Origin: Anaerolineales bacterium
GTDB taxonomy: Bacteria > Chloroflexota > Anaerolineae > Anaerolineales > UBA4823
NCBI GenBank assembly: GCA_020060465.1
Contig: JAGVAD010000001.1
Span: forward strand, 19,871 to 83,870
Direction: 5' to 3'
DNA: 64,000 nt
This document shows positions 45,427 through 55,675 of the stretch, piece by piece. The notes under the pieces are model-generated. The model did no database searches, was not told the origin of the DNA, and saw nothing but the letters and a program-made list of their open reading frames with translations. How positions within the stretch are numbered: position 1 is the stretch's first letter; the number at the start of each line of letters is the position of its first letter. Both the position numbers and the translations under genes were made by a program.

Positions 45427-48400
45427 TATGATTGGCATACGGATAGCCGTAAAATAGAAGGCTAAAGGACCTTCGAAGGTAACCCGTCCTTCATAGCCCA
45501 ATATTTGCAGCCAATAATAACTCTGTCCGGGTTCTACTGTAGAATCGAGGAATTCGTACAGAATGCCTACACCGTGCGGCGCAATGATGGTTGAGTTGAG
45601 CTGCTGGCGCGGCCCATCAATGGAACTTGAGCGCAGGATGTTGAAACCCTGGAAATTCTCCTCTTGCGAAGTCGTCCAACGCAGCCTGGCAGATAGGAGT
45701 TCCCGGGTAACAGTAAAGCTGGTCACAGTTACGCTGGGCGGCAGATTTCCGCCGGTGAAATCTGTGAGGGCAGCGACAGTCATCGAAAACCGATTGTTGA
45801 CGGTATCCACCGCGCCGCCGATTTCGGGCGGCGCGCCGCTCTGCAATCTCATGGCATAAATGTAGGTCTCTTCTCCAACGACATCTTCGGCGTCGGAGGC
45901 GTAGTCAAAGGTGAGGTTGGCTGAGAAATTGCTGATCCCACTTGTGTTTGTCTTCCAATAACGGCTGAGATAATTCTGCGAATTGTTGTTGGGGTGACGC
46001 GCATCAATCACGCCCATGCAGGCTTGTCCACTGGAAAAACTGCCGCTGGTAAACTGCAATGTCCCTGGCGTGTAATTCACTGCGCCGCTGTCATCGCCGA
46101 CGGGGAAAAGAAAGCTGCTGGCAGAGGCGAACTGCTTGCAAACCAGCCCGCCGTCATCCGCAACGATCATATTGTTGACGCCAAAAGAGCCCGAGATTGT
46201 TGCGCTCTGTCCCAGGGTTAAATTATAGGCAGAAAGAGCCAGGCGGGTGTTGTTTAGCGCTAGCGTGCTGTTCACCTGGATGCTGTTGCCCAGGTTGACG
46301 CCGTTCGAATTGTTCAAGGTCAGGTTATGGAAAGTGGTGGCCAGGCCGCCGCCAATGGTTTGCGCCGCAGCCCCGTTCAAGATCAGCTCACCGTTGTTGT
46401 GGGTAAATACGCCTCCTGAACGGGTGAAATTGCCGCTGAGGGATAAGGTTGTGTTGGGAGCGATCACCGTCCCTTGCTGTATATTCAGACTTCCGTTGAG
46501 GGTGAGCGGCCCGGCGAGCGTCAGTGTGGCGTTTTTGTTCAAGGTGACCGACTCCGCATATACGCCGGGTTGCACATTGAGCGCTCCGCCGGACGAGACC
46601 AGCCCAATTCCTTCAGTGATACGTCCCTGGCTGCCGGATTGCGGGCTGTCGTCGTCCACCCACAGGGAGGCGTAATTCCCCTGAAATCCGGGGGAGGCGC
46701 TGGAGTCGCCGCCGCTGGAGAACCAGGGGGTGAAATCTACGTTCGAGCTGACCTCGGCTGTCACGCCGGCGGTGGTGTTGCTGCCCCACCAATTGGCGGA
46801 GGCGTTAACCAAGCTGCCTGTGGTGTTGTTCAAACCAAGCCCGCCATTGGCGGAAAGATCGTTGTTTTCGATGTTCCCTGCCGTCCCGCTAATCAGTTGA
46901 ATGCCATCCCCGGTGTTCCCGGTAATGAAGTTGTTGCGCGCCTGGGTCAGAGCGCCGCCGCCATCTATACGGACGCCTACCCCATTGTTGCTAACCGTGT
47001 TGCCGGTCAATGAAACACGCCCACCGTTGGCGATGTCCACGCCGATGCTGTTGGAAGTGAACGAATTGTCATTATTCGAAATTGTTGCAAAAGCATCTGA
47101 TCCACTGACCAGGATGCCGGTCCCTGCGCCGATCACTGAAGTATCGTTGGTAACCGTGATCTGTAAGGTCTGGGTGAGTGTATTAGCCAGGCTATCCACA
47201 ACCTGGATGCCGAAGAGACCGCCGTTAATGGCGACATGATCCACGGTAACTCGCGCCGCGTAGCCTGAGGAAGGGATGCCTGTTCCGGGTCGTACGTTGA
47301 CGAGGAGAATGCCGCTATCCAGCGATGCCCCAATCGAGCCTCCTTGTATGCGAATATCTGATGTAGTGGAGAGATTCCATAACTGGACGCCATTCAGAAC
47401 GCCGGAATTGATCGTGTTGTTTTGCATCAACACATTCGAAGTGTCTTTTATCGTGTACAGACGAACGCCGACGTTGATGGTTGAGCCAGCCTCGGTGTCC
47501 ATCGTATTATTGCTGATCGTGAAAGGTGAGGTGTTTTGGGTGAACTGTTGTAGCCAGATGCCATCCCGTACCGAAGATATGGCGTTGCCAGAAATGCTCG
47601 CCGCGGCGCCCGGATTTGGGGCGCTATAGATGCTGGCAGCGACACCAACCCGCACGCGGGTGAATTTATTGTTCACCACGCTGGCGTATTGATTGTTGCG
47701 CAGGGCTACGCCGCGGCGGCTGCCGTAAGGCGTATCGCCGCCAGCCATATTATCGAAAACATTTTGGGAAATCAAGTTGTCGCCCTTAGGGATAGCCAGG
47801 TCGGAAGCCAACATGACGCCGTAGATGTTGAAATTCGTAAAGACGTTGTTCGAAACTGTCAGACCGCTGACGGGATTTTGCCAGTTATTTAAAGGAGATT
47901 CTGTTCCGTTAGCAACACCGCCGGCGATATGCAGATACACTCCGTTTGACTGTTCCCCCACCGCGCCCAGCGCCGGGTTGTTGCCATTCAGGTAAAATCC
48001 GTCAATGGTTACATTATTCGCAGTCACGGTGATCAGGTTCTTTTCGGCGGGTTGGAAAGATGGCGGTCGTAAAATTGACTCGCCGCCTGACCGTTCCGCT
48101 ATTCCGGTAGGACGAGGATCAACGCCAAACTGGGCGCCTTTCAAGCTGAGAGTTTTTGAGATTATGACGGTCTCAATATACTCGCCAGCGGCGACAATCA
48201 CCTGGCCGTTGGCTTCCACGGCGTTGACGCCATCCTGGATGGTAGCAAAGCGATCCACGCCCCAACCCGGCGTACCTGAATCGTAATCGTCATCTACGTA
48301 AACCGTCAACGGGCCTTGTAGAAGCCTGGAGGAAATCGGTTCGAAAGAATGCGCTTGAGGCAGAAATGGATCGGCAGCTAAATGATGATTGCTGGCTGAG

Positions 48401-48549
48401 ACGGGCACAACCCCCAGACTGTTCGCCGCCAGCGCTAAAACCGCGCTGGCGATCAGCATGACGGCGACCTGGACTGCACGAGTGGTTCGCTTTCGCAGTA
48501 CAGGCAAGATTCGCTTGTAAGAGGATAAGGGCGCTCCGACCTTGTTCAT
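45418..48549 (-). CDS. Large exported parallel beta-helix protein
   Basis: A 1043-residue protein. The ATG at 48549 follows TAGGTGA; a GTG three codons earlier is possible. The N-terminus is basic followed by a hydrophobic signal helix (about 27-50). From about 80 to 600 the sequence is a right-handed beta-helix with NosD/PbH1 repeats rich in Asn and Gly (TVSNNVF, SGNAISSVRDGIWL, NNTMDTEAG). A second series of Leu/Asn repeats (LTLAGPLTLNGSLNIQQG) covers about 655-800. A final fibronectin-like domain has LRWTTSQEENFQGFNILRS. No catalytic site of pectate lyases is apparent, so adhesion or a surface role is more likely than hydrolysis. Confidence 0.85.
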   Translation of the reverse strand: MNKVGAPLSSYKRILPVLRKRTTRAVQVAVMLIASAVLALAANSLGVVPVSASNHHLAADPFLPQAHSFEPISSRLLQGPLTVYVDDDYDSGTPGWGVDRFATIQDGVNAVEANGQVIVAAGEYIETVIISKTLSLKGAQFGVDPRPTGIAERSGGESILRPPSFQPAEKNLITVTANNVTIDGFYLNGNNPALGAVGEQSNGVYLHIAGGVANGTESPLNNWQNPVSGLTVSNNVFTNFNIYGVMLASDLAIPKGDNLISQNVFDNMAGGDTPYGSRRGVALRNNQYASVVNNKFTRVRVGVAASIYSAPNPGAAASISGNAISSVRDGIWLQQFTQNTSPFTISNNTMDTEAGSTINVGVRLYTIKDTSNVLMQNNTINSGVLNGVQLWNLSTTSDIRIQGGSIGASLDSGILLVNVRPGTGIPSSGYAARVTVDHVAINGGLFGIQVVDSLANTLTQTLQITVTNDTSVIGAGTGILVSGSDAFATISNNDNSFTSNSIGVDIANGGRVSLTGNTVSNNGVGVRIDGGGALTQARNNFITGNTGDGIQLISGTAGNIENNDLSANGGLGLNNTTGSLVNASANWWGSNTTAGVTAEVSSNVDFTPWFSSGGDSSASPGFQGNYASLWVDDDSPQSGSQGRITEGIGLVSSGGALNVQPGVYAESVTLNKNATLTLAGPLTLNGSLNIQQGTVIAPNTTLSLSGNFTRSGGVFTHNNGELILNGAAAQTIGGGLATTFHNLTLNNSNGVNLGNSIQVNSTLALNNTRLALSAYNLTLGQSATISGSFGVNNMIVADDGGLVCKQFASASSFLFPVGDDSGAVNYTPGTLQFTSGSFSSGQACMGVIDARHPNNNSQNYLSRYWKTNTSGISNFSANLTFDYASDAEDVVGEETYIYAMRLQSGAPPEIGGAVDTVNNRFSMTVAALTDFTGGNLPPSVTVTSFTVTRELLSARLRWTTSQEENFQGFNILRSSSIDGPRQQLNSTIIAPHGVGILYEFLDSTVEPGQSYYWLQILGYEGRVTFEGPLAFYFTAIRMPIILR

Positions 48550-48812
48550 GATGTTCACCTATGGTTTAAGTTAATATGCCTGGCAGAATTTAGCTCGTCT
48601 CGCACGGCATTTGCGATAGACGCGCTACGCAGTTGTGCAGTCGGGGTAATCACCCGGAGCATATTCAACCATCCCTGTTTTTATTATAACGGCAATCAAT
48701 TAAAGATTCAAATTAACATTCTGTGATGAGTACGCGAAATTGCGCACCATTGACTATAAAGATAGTAAAATTGATCCGATCTAATTATCCCGAATTCGGG
48801 ATCAGGTTTTAG

Positions 48813-48892
48813 GTGTCATCGCGAGCCGCCACAGGCGGCGAAGCAATCCCCTTGCAGACTGAGAGATGGCTTCGCTACGCTCGCCATGACAC
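48813..48892 (+). repeat. Imperfect palindromic repeat (GTCATcGCGAGC type)
   Basis: The left arm GTGTCATCGCGAGC and right arm GCTCGCCATGACAC are inverted, with GCGAAGC-ATC/GAT-GCTTCGC inside. A half-copy is at 61905-61947. Repeats of this style are common in several bacterial phyla. The rest of the 48550-48977 gap is AT-rich and shows nothing else but the -10 at 48940. Confidence 0.65.
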
Positions 48893-48936
48893 GCGAAGGA
48901 CGTATATATTCGTTATCCCGAACCGGCGTTCGTTAG

Positions 48937-48945
48937 TGGTATATT
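48937..48945 (+). promoter_or_regulatory. Extended -10 promoter
   Basis: TGG-TATATT ends five bases before an in-frame ATG (48951) and 32 before the preferred start at 48978. Confidence 0.4.
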
Positions 48946-48977
48946 GGAAGATGGTGAGCAAGGACTGTAGGCAAAAG

Positions 48978-50084
48978 ATGAGGATTTATACCCGTTGGAT
49001 TTGGTCTATCCTGCGCGCGATGCTGCTGGTTACGCTGGTTTTCGCCAGCTTAAGCGATTCTGTCTATCCGCTTCGCCAGGCCAGGGCGCAAGAAGTATTT
49101 TGTAGCCAACCGCATCAGGATGTTAGCACGCCTTTAAACGATCTGGGCGCACAGGTTTATATCAGGAGAGATGGTCAGAACACCGGTTTTACGGGCGGTC
49201 TGTACCCGAACGGCAGCAACCTGCGCCCGGCAGCGCATGAAGCGGCTGGTGTTGCCATCGCGCGGCAAATTACTCCCTTGTCTGCCGAGGGTGCGCCAGA
49301 CCCGCTCAATGGGAAGATCGTCCTGATCTCCATCGGCATGTCCAATACCTCGCAAGAATTCCTGACGTTCATCCGCGCCGCGGAAAATGAGCCGTTGATC
49401 AATCCGAAAGTTCTGTTGGTGAACGGCGCCTCCGCGGGTCAGGTGGCGGAATATTGGACTTCTCCCGATGCTCCCAACTGGCAGGCGGTGAAAGATCGGC
49501 TGGCGCACGAAGGCGTCACCCCGCTGCAAGTACAGGCGGCCTGGGTTAAGCTGACGCGCACCGGCAGCGGCGATTTTCCGGCCAAGGCGCAATTATTGCA
49601 GTCGGACCTGAAAGCTGTGGTGCGAAACCTCAAGTTCCATTTTCCGAACATCAAGCTGACCTATTTATCCAGCCGCACTCGCTCCTATTTGACCGGAGAA
49701 GGCCTGTCGCCGGAACCGGCTGCTTTTGAAACCGGTTTTGCTGTCAAATGGCTCATCGAAGACCAAATCAACGGGGATCCGGAATTGAATTATGATCCTG
49801 GGAAAGGGACGGTGGTTGCCCCATTTCTTTCTTGGGGTCCGTATATCTGGGCGGATGGCATGAACCCCCGTTCGGATGGGTTGATTTGGAGGCAGGAAGA
49901 CCTGGCGCGGGATTGCGTCCATCCTTCCAGCAACGGCAAGCAAAAAGTCGCTGTAATGTTGATGGACTTCTTTCTCCACGATAGCACAACGCGCTGGTTC
50001 CTGGCTAATCCGATTGACATCTTTTATCTGTATTTACCCTGGCTGAGTCATTATCTTCCCGAATTCCCCATGTTGATCCGCTAG
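48978..50084 (+). CDS. Exported protein of unknown function
   Basis: A 368-residue protein with a signal peptide (RIYTRWIWSILR then a hydrophobic core, ARA cleavage near residue 38). The mature part contains LNGKIVLISIGMSNTSQEF and VNGASAGQVAEYW, and near the end RDCVHPSSNGKQKVA. GMSN and the later D-x-x-HP resemble the nucleophile block and the final Asp/His block of SGNH hydrolases, so a lipase/esterase-like fold is possible. Upstream in-frame starts (48813, 48951) are open; 48813 is inside the palindromic repeat. An ATG at 48951 would add nine residues before the signal. Confidence 0.65.
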   Translation: MRIYTRWIWSILRAMLLVTLVFASLSDSVYPLRQARAQEVFCSQPHQDVSTPLNDLGAQVYIRRDGQNTGFTGGLYPNGSNLRPAAHEAAGVAIARQITPLSAEGAPDPLNGKIVLISIGMSNTSQEFLTFIRAAENEPLINPKVLLVNGASAGQVAEYWTSPDAPNWQAVKDRLAHEGVTPLQVQAAWVKLTRTGSGDFPAKAQLLQSDLKAVVRNLKFHFPNIKLTYLSSRTRSYLTGEGLSPEPAAFETGFAVKWLIEDQINGDPELNYDPGKGTVVAPFLSWGPYIWADGMNPRSDGLIWRQEDLARDCVHPSSNGKQKVAVMLMDFFLHDSTTRWFLANPIDIFYLYLPWLSHYLPEFPMLIR

Positions 50085-50137
50085 ACAACCTTTTCAGCCA
50101 ATATTTTATTGGTGGGCAGGTCTTCTATGGCGTCCAA

Positions 50138-50146
50138 TGTTATAAT
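50138..50146 (+). promoter_or_regulatory. Extended -10 promoter of the pirin gene
   Basis: TGT-TATAAT lies about 48 bases before the ATG at 50195. Confidence 0.55.
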
Positions 50147-50194
50147 GTGGACAATAAATATCCTTTTATAGTTGAATGGGCGAGGTTTACAGGT

Positions 50195-51058
50195 ATGGAC
50201 GTTCCACGCAAAATTAAACAGATCATCGAGCCGCAGTTTGTGATCGAAGGGGCAGGCGTGTTGCTGCGCCGCTCTTTTGGCCCCAACCGCGCCAACCTTT
50301 TTGATCCGTTTCTGTTGTTCGATCATTTCGCTTTTAACGACCCAATTGAAGGCCCGATCCGCGGTTTTCCCACCCACCCGCACCGCGGCATTGAAACGGT
50401 CACTTATATGCTGGAGGGCAATGTGCGCCATCGGGACAGCCTGGGGAACGCCGGTGTCATTGGACCGGGAGACGTTCAATGGATGACCAGCGGACGAGGT
50501 ATTTTGCACGAGGAAATGCCGCGGCGTGGTCCCAGCGGTTTAATCATTGGTTTTCAGCTCTGGGTGAACTTGCCTGCCGCTCAGAAGATGAGTCAGCCGC
50601 GCTATCAGGAAATTAACGCCGAAAGCATTCCCATGATCGAGGAGAATGGGGCTAAGGTGCGCGTGGTGGCCGGTGAATATCACGGTGTGACGGGACCCGT
50701 GACCGAAATCGCTGCCCGCCCGCTATACCTGGATGTTGCCCTCGAAGGCGGGGCGCAAATTCACCTGTCGCTCGCCGCGGGCCATTTCGCGCTGGCGTAT
50801 GTCTTTGAAGGCGAGGGACTCTTTGGCGAATCGGGTCAATCAGAGGAATTTGTCCAGGCTGTCCGCATGCTCGTCCTGGGGGAGGGCGACTCTCTGGATG
50901 TTCAGGCTGGCAGGGGAAGCGGGGTGCGCTTCATGCTCATGGCGGGCGCGCCGATCCGAGAGCCGATCTTCCCTTACGGTCCTTTTGTGATGAACACGCA
51001 AGAGGAAATTCAGCAGGCTTTATTAGACCTGCGCAATGGGACGTTCGTGCAGAATTGA
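50195..51058 (+). CDS. Pirin family protein
   Basis: A 287-residue bicupin. The metal ligands of pirin are present: His61 and His63 (THPHRGIE), His105 and Glu107 (GRGILHEEMP). Family segments FDPFLLFDHFAFND and FQLWVNLPAAQKM are also clear. Bacterial pirins have been reported as quercetin dioxygenases or as regulators of central metabolism; which applies here is unknown. An in-frame ATG at 50147 lies two bases after the -10 and is ruled out if that promoter is right. It converges on clpC, with a shared terminator. Confidence 0.92.
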   Translation: MDVPRKIKQIIEPQFVIEGAGVLLRRSFGPNRANLFDPFLLFDHFAFNDPIEGPIRGFPTHPHRGIETVTYMLEGNVRHRDSLGNAGVIGPGDVQWMTSGRGILHEEMPRRGPSGLIIGFQLWVNLPAAQKMSQPRYQEINAESIPMIEENGAKVRVVAGEYHGVTGPVTEIAARPLYLDVALEGGAQIHLSLAAGHFALAYVFEGEGLFGESGQSEEFVQAVRMLVLGEGDSLDVQAGRGSGVRFMLMAGAPIREPIFPYGPFVMNTQEEIQQALLDLRNGTFVQN

Positions 51059-51081
51059 AGCGGAACTTTCGAGCCAGAATC

Positions 51082-51114
51082 AAAACAGCAGGCGCAGCAC
51101 ACGCCTGCTGTTTT
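51082..51114. terminator. Bidirectional terminator between pirin gene and clpC
   Basis: A perfect 13-bp stem (51082-51094 with 51102-51114) has AAAA and TTTT at its foot, followed by CTTTG, giving a U-tract in both directions. Confidence 0.88.
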
Positions 51115-51132
51115 CTTTGTCAATCCAGCGCC

Positions 51133-53616
51133 TCAGTTCTTGGCTCCAACCTGACCCAACTCGTGGGCTGGGATGCTTTGACCAACCTGGCGAAAGACCA
51201 GTTTGTCGCTCGCCTCATCCACATCCACGATGATCGTGTCGCCCTCCGAGAATGCCCCGCCAAGCAGGTTGATCGAAAGCGGGCTTTCCACGTGTTTCTG
51301 CAAAGCGCGCTTCAGCGGGCGAGCGCCGAAGGCAGGATCGAACCCCTCTTTTGCCAGCCAATTGCGGGCGGCGTCGGTCAATTCGACATTCAGGCCGCGT
51401 TCTCTTAACCGTTCAGCCACTTCTTTCATGTTCAGGTCAACAATCTGCGTCATTTGCTCCAGCGTCAGCGGCGAGAAGGTGATAATCTCATCAATGCGGT
51501 TGAGGAACTCGGGGCGGAAAGTACTCTTCAACGCTTTCTCGATCTTTTCGTGTTCCTGACGTTCATCGCTGTCGCCGCGGTTTTGTAGAAAGCCCAAGCT
51601 GCCCGAGCGGCGCACGTATTCGGTGCCCAGGTTGCTGGTCATAATCAGAACGCTGTTGCGGAAGTCCACCGTGCGACCCTGACCATCGGTTAAGCGCCCA
51701 TCGTCGAGAATTTGCAGCAGCGCGTTCCATACTTCGGGGTGCGCTTTTTCGATTTCATCGAACAAAATCACCCGATAGGGGCGACGACGCACCGCTTCAG
51801 TGAGCTGTCCGCCTTCCTCATAGCCTACATAGCCGGGCGGCGCACCGAACAGACGCGAGACGGTGTGCTGTTCGCGATACTCGCTCATGTCAATACGCAC
51901 CAGTGCATCCTCGTCGTCGAACAAGAACCAGGCCAGCGCCTTGGCCAGTTCGGTTTTGCCTACGCCCGATGGGCCAATGAAGATGAATGAGCCGATGGGT
52001 CGGCGCGGATCTTTCAATCCAGAGCGCGCCCGCCGGATGGCGTCGGAGATGGCCTTGATGGCTTCCTCCTGACCAATGATGCGCTCATGCAGACGCTCTT
52101 CCATGTGCAGCAGTTTTTCGGCTTCGGTCTCCATCATCTGGCTCACCGGGATGCCAGTCCATTGAGCAACCACTTCGGCGATGTCTGCGGAATCCACGAC
52201 CTCATCCAATTGATGCTCGCTCTCCCATTGATCGCGCAAAGCATTGAATTCGCTTTCCAGCCGCAGGCGCTCAGATTTCTTTTGAGCCGCGCGTTCGTAA
52301 TCTCGTTCGGCGCCGGCCTGTTCTTCTTCAGCCGCCAGGCGTTCGATCTCAGTCTTTTTCGCCTTCAGATCCGGCGGCAGCGAATACAGCGCCACGCGCA
52401 ATTTAGCCGCTGCCTCATCTATCAAATCAATGGCTTTATCCGGCAGTCGGCGTTCGGTCACATAGCGCGAGGATAGCCGGGCTGCATCTATCAGCGCCTG
52501 GTCAGAGAAACGCACCTTGTGATGCGCCTCATAGCGGTCGCGCAGCCCGCGTAGCATTTGGATGGTCTCTTCCACGCTTGGCTCTTCCACATACACCGGG
52601 GCGAAGCGACGCTCCAGGGCGGCGTCTTTCTCAATGTACTTGTGGTATTCATCCAGCGTGGTGGCGCCCACACATTGCAATTCGCCTCTGGAGAGCGCCG
52701 GCTTGAGCATGTTCGAGGCGTCCATGGCGCCCTGAGCGGCCCCGGCGCCCACCACCGTGTGCAACTCGTCAATGAACAGGATCACCTCGCCCTGGGCGCG
52801 CTGGATCTCCTCCAAGGCGGCCTTGAGGCGTTCCTCGAATTCGCCGCGGAAGCGAGAACCGGCGATCATGGCTCCCAAGTCCAACGCCAGGACGCGCTTG
52901 CCAGAAAGGATTTCCGGCACATCGTTGGTGGCAATCTTCTGCGCCAGCCCTTCGACGATGGCGGTCTTACCCACGCCAGCCTCGCCGATCAGCACCGGGT
53001 TGTTCTTGGTGCGTCGGCACAGGATTTGGATCACGCGTAAGATCTCCGTATCCCGCCCAATCACGGGGTCGAGTTTGCCTTCGCGCGCCAACTGCGTCAG
53101 GTCGCGCGAGAAGCGTTCCAGCGTGCGGTAACGGGTTTCGGCTTGCGGGTCGGTGACGCGCTGGCCGCCGCGAATTTGCTGGATGGCATCGTACACTCGT
53201 TCGCGGGTTACCCCGGCGCCTTCCAACAGGCGCGCCGCAGGCGTGCTGCGCTCACTCAAGATCGCCAGAAAGATATGCTCGGTGGAGATATACTCATCTT
53301 TCAAGCGGTTGGCTTCTTCGTTGGCCAGATCAATGATCCTCTTCACCCGAGGCGTGATAAAGATTTGCCCCGCCCCGCCGCCAAAGATGTTCGCTTTGGG
53401 GCTGGTGCGCAAAATGTAATCCAGGCGTTCGGTCAATGCCTGGGTGTCCACTTTCAGATATTCTAAAATTTGGGGGATAACCCCCTGCGGCTGCTCGATC
53501 AGCGCGAGCAAAATATGCTCGGTGTCAATCTGATTGTGACCATAGCGCTGAATAATCTCAGCAGCCCGCTGAGCAGCCTCCTGGGCTCGCTCAGTGAAAC
53601 GGTCAAATCGCATCAT
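51133..53616 (-). CDS. clpC: ClpC-type AAA+ ATPase
   Basis: An 827-residue Hsp100 unfoldase. Two Clp N-repeats cover residues 1-150; the D1 Walker A is GEAGVGKT at 211-218, and D2 has GPSGVGKT with [14 protein letters not shown]. The middle domain (about 415-490) is short, with [11 protein letters not shown] as in ClpC, not the long M domain of ClpB. A loop in D2 reads SGSLGFLQ, which fits the LGF/VGF tripeptide that docks ClpP, so it probably feeds a ClpP protease. Two ATGs begin the frame; the first is annotated. No CIRCE or HAIR operator is evident upstream. Confidence 0.93.
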   Translation of the reverse strand: MMRFDRFTERAQEAAQRAAEIIQRYGHNQIDTEHILLALIEQPQGVIPQILEYLKVDTQALTERLDYILRTSPKANIFGGGAGQIFITPRVKRIIDLANEEANRLKDEYISTEHIFLAILSERSTPAARLLEGAGVTRERVYDAIQQIRGGQRVTDPQAETRYRTLERFSRDLTQLAREGKLDPVIGRDTEILRVIQILCRRTKNNPVLIGEAGVGKTAIVEGLAQKIATNDVPEILSGKRVLALDLGAMIAGSRFRGEFEERLKAALEEIQRAQGEVILFIDELHTVVGAGAAQGAMDASNMLKPALSRGELQCVGATTLDEYHKYIEKDAALERRFAPVYVEEPSVEETIQMLRGLRDRYEAHHKVRFSDQALIDAARLSSRYVTERRLPDKAIDLIDEAAAKLRVALYSLPPDLKAKKTEIERLAAEEEQAGAERDYERAAQKKSERLRLESEFNALRDQWESEHQLDEVVDSADIAEVVAQWTGIPVSQMMETEAEKLLHMEERLHERIIGQEEAIKAISDAIRRARSGLKDPRRPIGSFIFIGPSGVGKTELAKALAWFLFDDEDALVRIDMSEYREQHTVSRLFGAPPGYVGYEEGGQLTEAVRRRPYRVILFDEIEKAHPEVWNALLQILDDGRLTDGQGRTVDFRNSVLIMTSNLGTEYVRRSGSLGFLQNRGDSDERQEHEKIEKALKSTFRPEFLNRIDEIITFSPLTLEQMTQIVDLNMKEVAERLRERGLNVELTDAARNWLAKEGFDPAFGARPLKRALQKHVESPLSINLLGGAFSEGDTIIVDVDEASDKLVFRQVGQSIPAHELGQVGAKN

Positions 53617-53881
53617 CGTCGTATCCTTTTCTACACAAATAACCCATAAAATCTATCCGAAGGAATTATAACATTTCACTAGTTAACATTCTACAATCAA
53701 CACGTTAGAAATCTATATGAAACAAGCGGAAGTAGCTCGCAGATTGGGAAATCATTGTCATTCGGGAACCAGCATTGCACTCAATGCGTCTTATCCGGCA
53801 GATGTAAAAATTCAATATTGTATTGCGGGTTATCGCCCGCATTGGCATATCTTTTATTCAACTACCAGGAGGAGGTTTATC

Positions 53882-54619
53882 ATGCGTACCAAAAACTATT
53901 GGATGGTTGCTGTTTTGTTGTTGGCGGTGTTGCTGAGCGGTTGCGCGGGGACGGCTTTTGCCCAGACAGGATCCTCAGGCGAACCGATCAACCGCACATT
54001 GACGGTCAACGGGAGCGGTAAGGTTTATCTGACGCCCGACATCGCCTATGTCACCATCGGCGTTCATACGGAAGGCGAGAATGCGGCTGAGGCTGTGGAA
54101 GCCAATAACCAGCAAGCGCAGAAGGTCAGCGATGCGCTGATAGCGCAGGGCATTGCCGACAAAGACATTCAGACAACCAACTTTAGCATTTACCCTCAGC
54201 AAGAGTATGATGACCAGGGTAAACCGACCGGGAAGATCAGATATATTGTAGATAACTCGGTCTTTGTCACCGTGCGCGATGTCAATAAGGTCGGCGCTGT
54301 GTTGGATGCCGCCGTTAAGGCGGGCGCCAATTCGATCAACGGTGTTCAATTCGACGTAGCGGATAAAACTGCCGCTCTATCCGACGCTCGCAAAGCGGCT
54401 GTGGCAGATGCCCGAACCAAGGCGGAAGAACTGGCGAGCGCCGCCGGCGTCGAGTTAGATGAGGTGCAGACGATCAGCGAGTTCACCAGCGGCGGACCCA
54501 CCCCCATGTACGATCTACGCGCCGCAGCGCCGGTCGCTCAGGAAGCGGCTTCTGTACCTGTGCAGCCAGGGCAAATGCTGCTGACGGTGGATGTGAATAT
54601 CGTATTCACCCTGCGTTGA
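53882..54619 (+). CDS. SIMPL (DUF541) domain lipoprotein
   Basis: A 245-residue exported protein. The ATG at 53882 follows AGGAGGAGG; the frame is open back to 53717 with no site. The signal ends in the lipobox LLSGC with Cys21. The SIMPL/DUF541 domain covers about 38-245: GSGKVYLTPDIAYVTIGVHTEG, the helix with QQAQKVSDALIAQGI, and RKAAVADARTKAEELASAAGV. The family forms periplasmic or surface oligomers of unclear use, sometimes linked to oxidative stress. A strong terminator follows. The 265-base gap before it has only a GCGGG/CCCGC hairpin. Confidence 0.9.
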   Translation: MRTKNYWMVAVLLLAVLLSGCAGTAFAQTGSSGEPINRTLTVNGSGKVYLTPDIAYVTIGVHTEGENAAEAVEANNQQAQKVSDALIAQGIADKDIQTTNFSIYPQQEYDDQGKPTGKIRYIVDNSVFVTVRDVNKVGAVLDAAVKAGANSINGVQFDVADKTAALSDARKAAVADARTKAEELASAAGVELDEVQTISEFTSGGPTPMYDLRAAAPVAQEAASVPVQPGQMLLTVDVNIVFTLR

Positions 54620-54646
54620 TCGAGATTTTCGTCCTGAAATGAACGG

Positions 54647-54674
54647 GTCCCCAGGCTAGCCTGGGGACTTTTTT
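54647..54674 (+). terminator. Rho-independent terminator after the SIMPL gene
   Basis: A perfect 9-bp GC-rich stem (54647-54655 with 54660-54668) is followed by TTTTTT. Confidence 0.92.
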
Positions 54675-54694
54675 ATTCCAAGTTTGGGGCGCTG

Positions 54695-54703
54695 TGGTAT
54701 AAA
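54695..54703 (+). promoter_or_regulatory. Extended -10, leaderless transcript
   Basis: TGG-TATAAA ends seven bases before the ATG at 54711. A terminator immediately upstream shows that the gene needs its own promoter. Confidence 0.6.
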
Positions 54704-54710
54704 TCGGTGC

Positions 54711-55616
54711 ATGGCCGATGAATACATCTTCCAGCCCGACCGTCGCCTGGGGATTGTTTTCCATCTGGCGGCGCTGCTGTTCTTTGGATTTATTGGCTTA
54801 TTTGGTTTATGGCAGGCTTCGCTGGCCGATATAGGGCCGGCGTTCTTGTTGTACCTTCTGCCAGCCCTGGGGGCGATTGTAATTTTGCCGGCGCTGGCTT
54901 ATCGCTTGTTTGCTCTGCGCAGCGCCATGTATTCGCTGGAGCGCGAGGGGGTGCATCTCAAATGGGGGCTGCGGGTGGAAGATATTCCCATCGCGAATGT
55001 GACAGGGGTGTATTTGGCGGCTGAACAAAATTGGCCGCTTCCTCTGCCGCGCCTGCGCTGGCCTGGCGCGGTGTTGGGGCATCGTCGCTTGCCCGGCGGC
55101 GAAAATATCGAGTTTTTGGCTGCCGATGTGCGCAAACTGATCTTGATTGCCACGCCTGGGCGGGTGTACGCCATTTCTCCTGCCAACCCGCAAGCCTTTC
55201 TGTTTGCTTTTCAACGCTGCACAGAACTGGGTTCGCTCTCGCCAATCGCTGGCCGTTCGGTCTATCCGACCCTGATCCTCTCGCAAGTCTGGCAATCTGC
55301 GCTGGCGCGGTTTTTGCTGCTGGTCGGGCTGATTTTTAGCCTGGTTCTATTGATCTGGGTTAGCCTGGCTATCCCTGGACGGTCTCAAGTGATTTTAGGA
55401 GCGCGGCCTGGCGTGACGGGCGATGCAGCACCGGCGGTGCGTTTGTTGCTGCTGCCGGTGATCAATTCGGTATTCTTCCTGATGAATTTTTTCCTGGGCC
55501 TGTATTTCTACCGGCGATCAGAAAGCCAGGTGTTCTCCCACCTGCTCTGGATGAGCAGCGCAGCGACAGCCTTTTTGTTTCTGATGGCGGTCTTTTTTAT
55601 CTTGCGAATGGGATAA
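54711..55616 (+). CDS. Membrane protein with a PH-like domain
   Basis: A 301-residue protein. Two membrane helices (about 15-37 and 43-63) precede a beta-rich segment of about 65-160: YSLEREGVHLKWGLRVEDIPI, then YAISPANPQAFLFAFQRC, which resembles bacterial PH-like (bPH/DUF1648-type) domains. Three more helices follow (about 195-220, 245-265 and 275-298). There are no catalytic motifs. The ATG at 54711 is chosen because the promoter is directly upstream. Function unknown; its neighbour, the DUF92 gene, lies 59 bases downstream. Confidence 0.7.
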   Translation: MADEYIFQPDRRLGIVFHLAALLFFGFIGLFGLWQASLADIGPAFLLYLLPALGAIVILPALAYRLFALRSAMYSLEREGVHLKWGLRVEDIPIANVTGVYLAAEQNWPLPLPRLRWPGAVLGHRRLPGGENIEFLAADVRKLILIATPGRVYAISPANPQAFLFAFQRCTELGSLSPIAGRSVYPTLILSQVWQSALARFLLLVGLIFSLVLLIWVSLAIPGRSQVILGARPGVTGDAAPAVRLLLLPVINSVFFLMNFFLGLYFYRRSESQVFSHLLWMSSAATAFLFLMAVFFILRMG

Positions 55617-55675
55617 AGCGCCACGTAGTTCTGCGCCGATTCGCCGATCATTGTTGAGCGACATTTCTTCGATAC

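Noticed and set aside
45994-48286. Plus-strand frames opposite the beta-helix gene
   Set aside because: Composition mirrors the repetitive minus-strand protein; no recognisable domain.
48813-48977. Extended start of the exported protein at 48813
   Set aside because: This part is the palindromic repeat and lies upstream of the -10 at 48940; the signal peptide begins at 48978 or 48951.
53617-53720. CIRCE or HAIR operator before clpC
   Set aside because: No TTAGCACTC/GAGTGCTAA or CTTGAGT/ACTCAAG pair is present.
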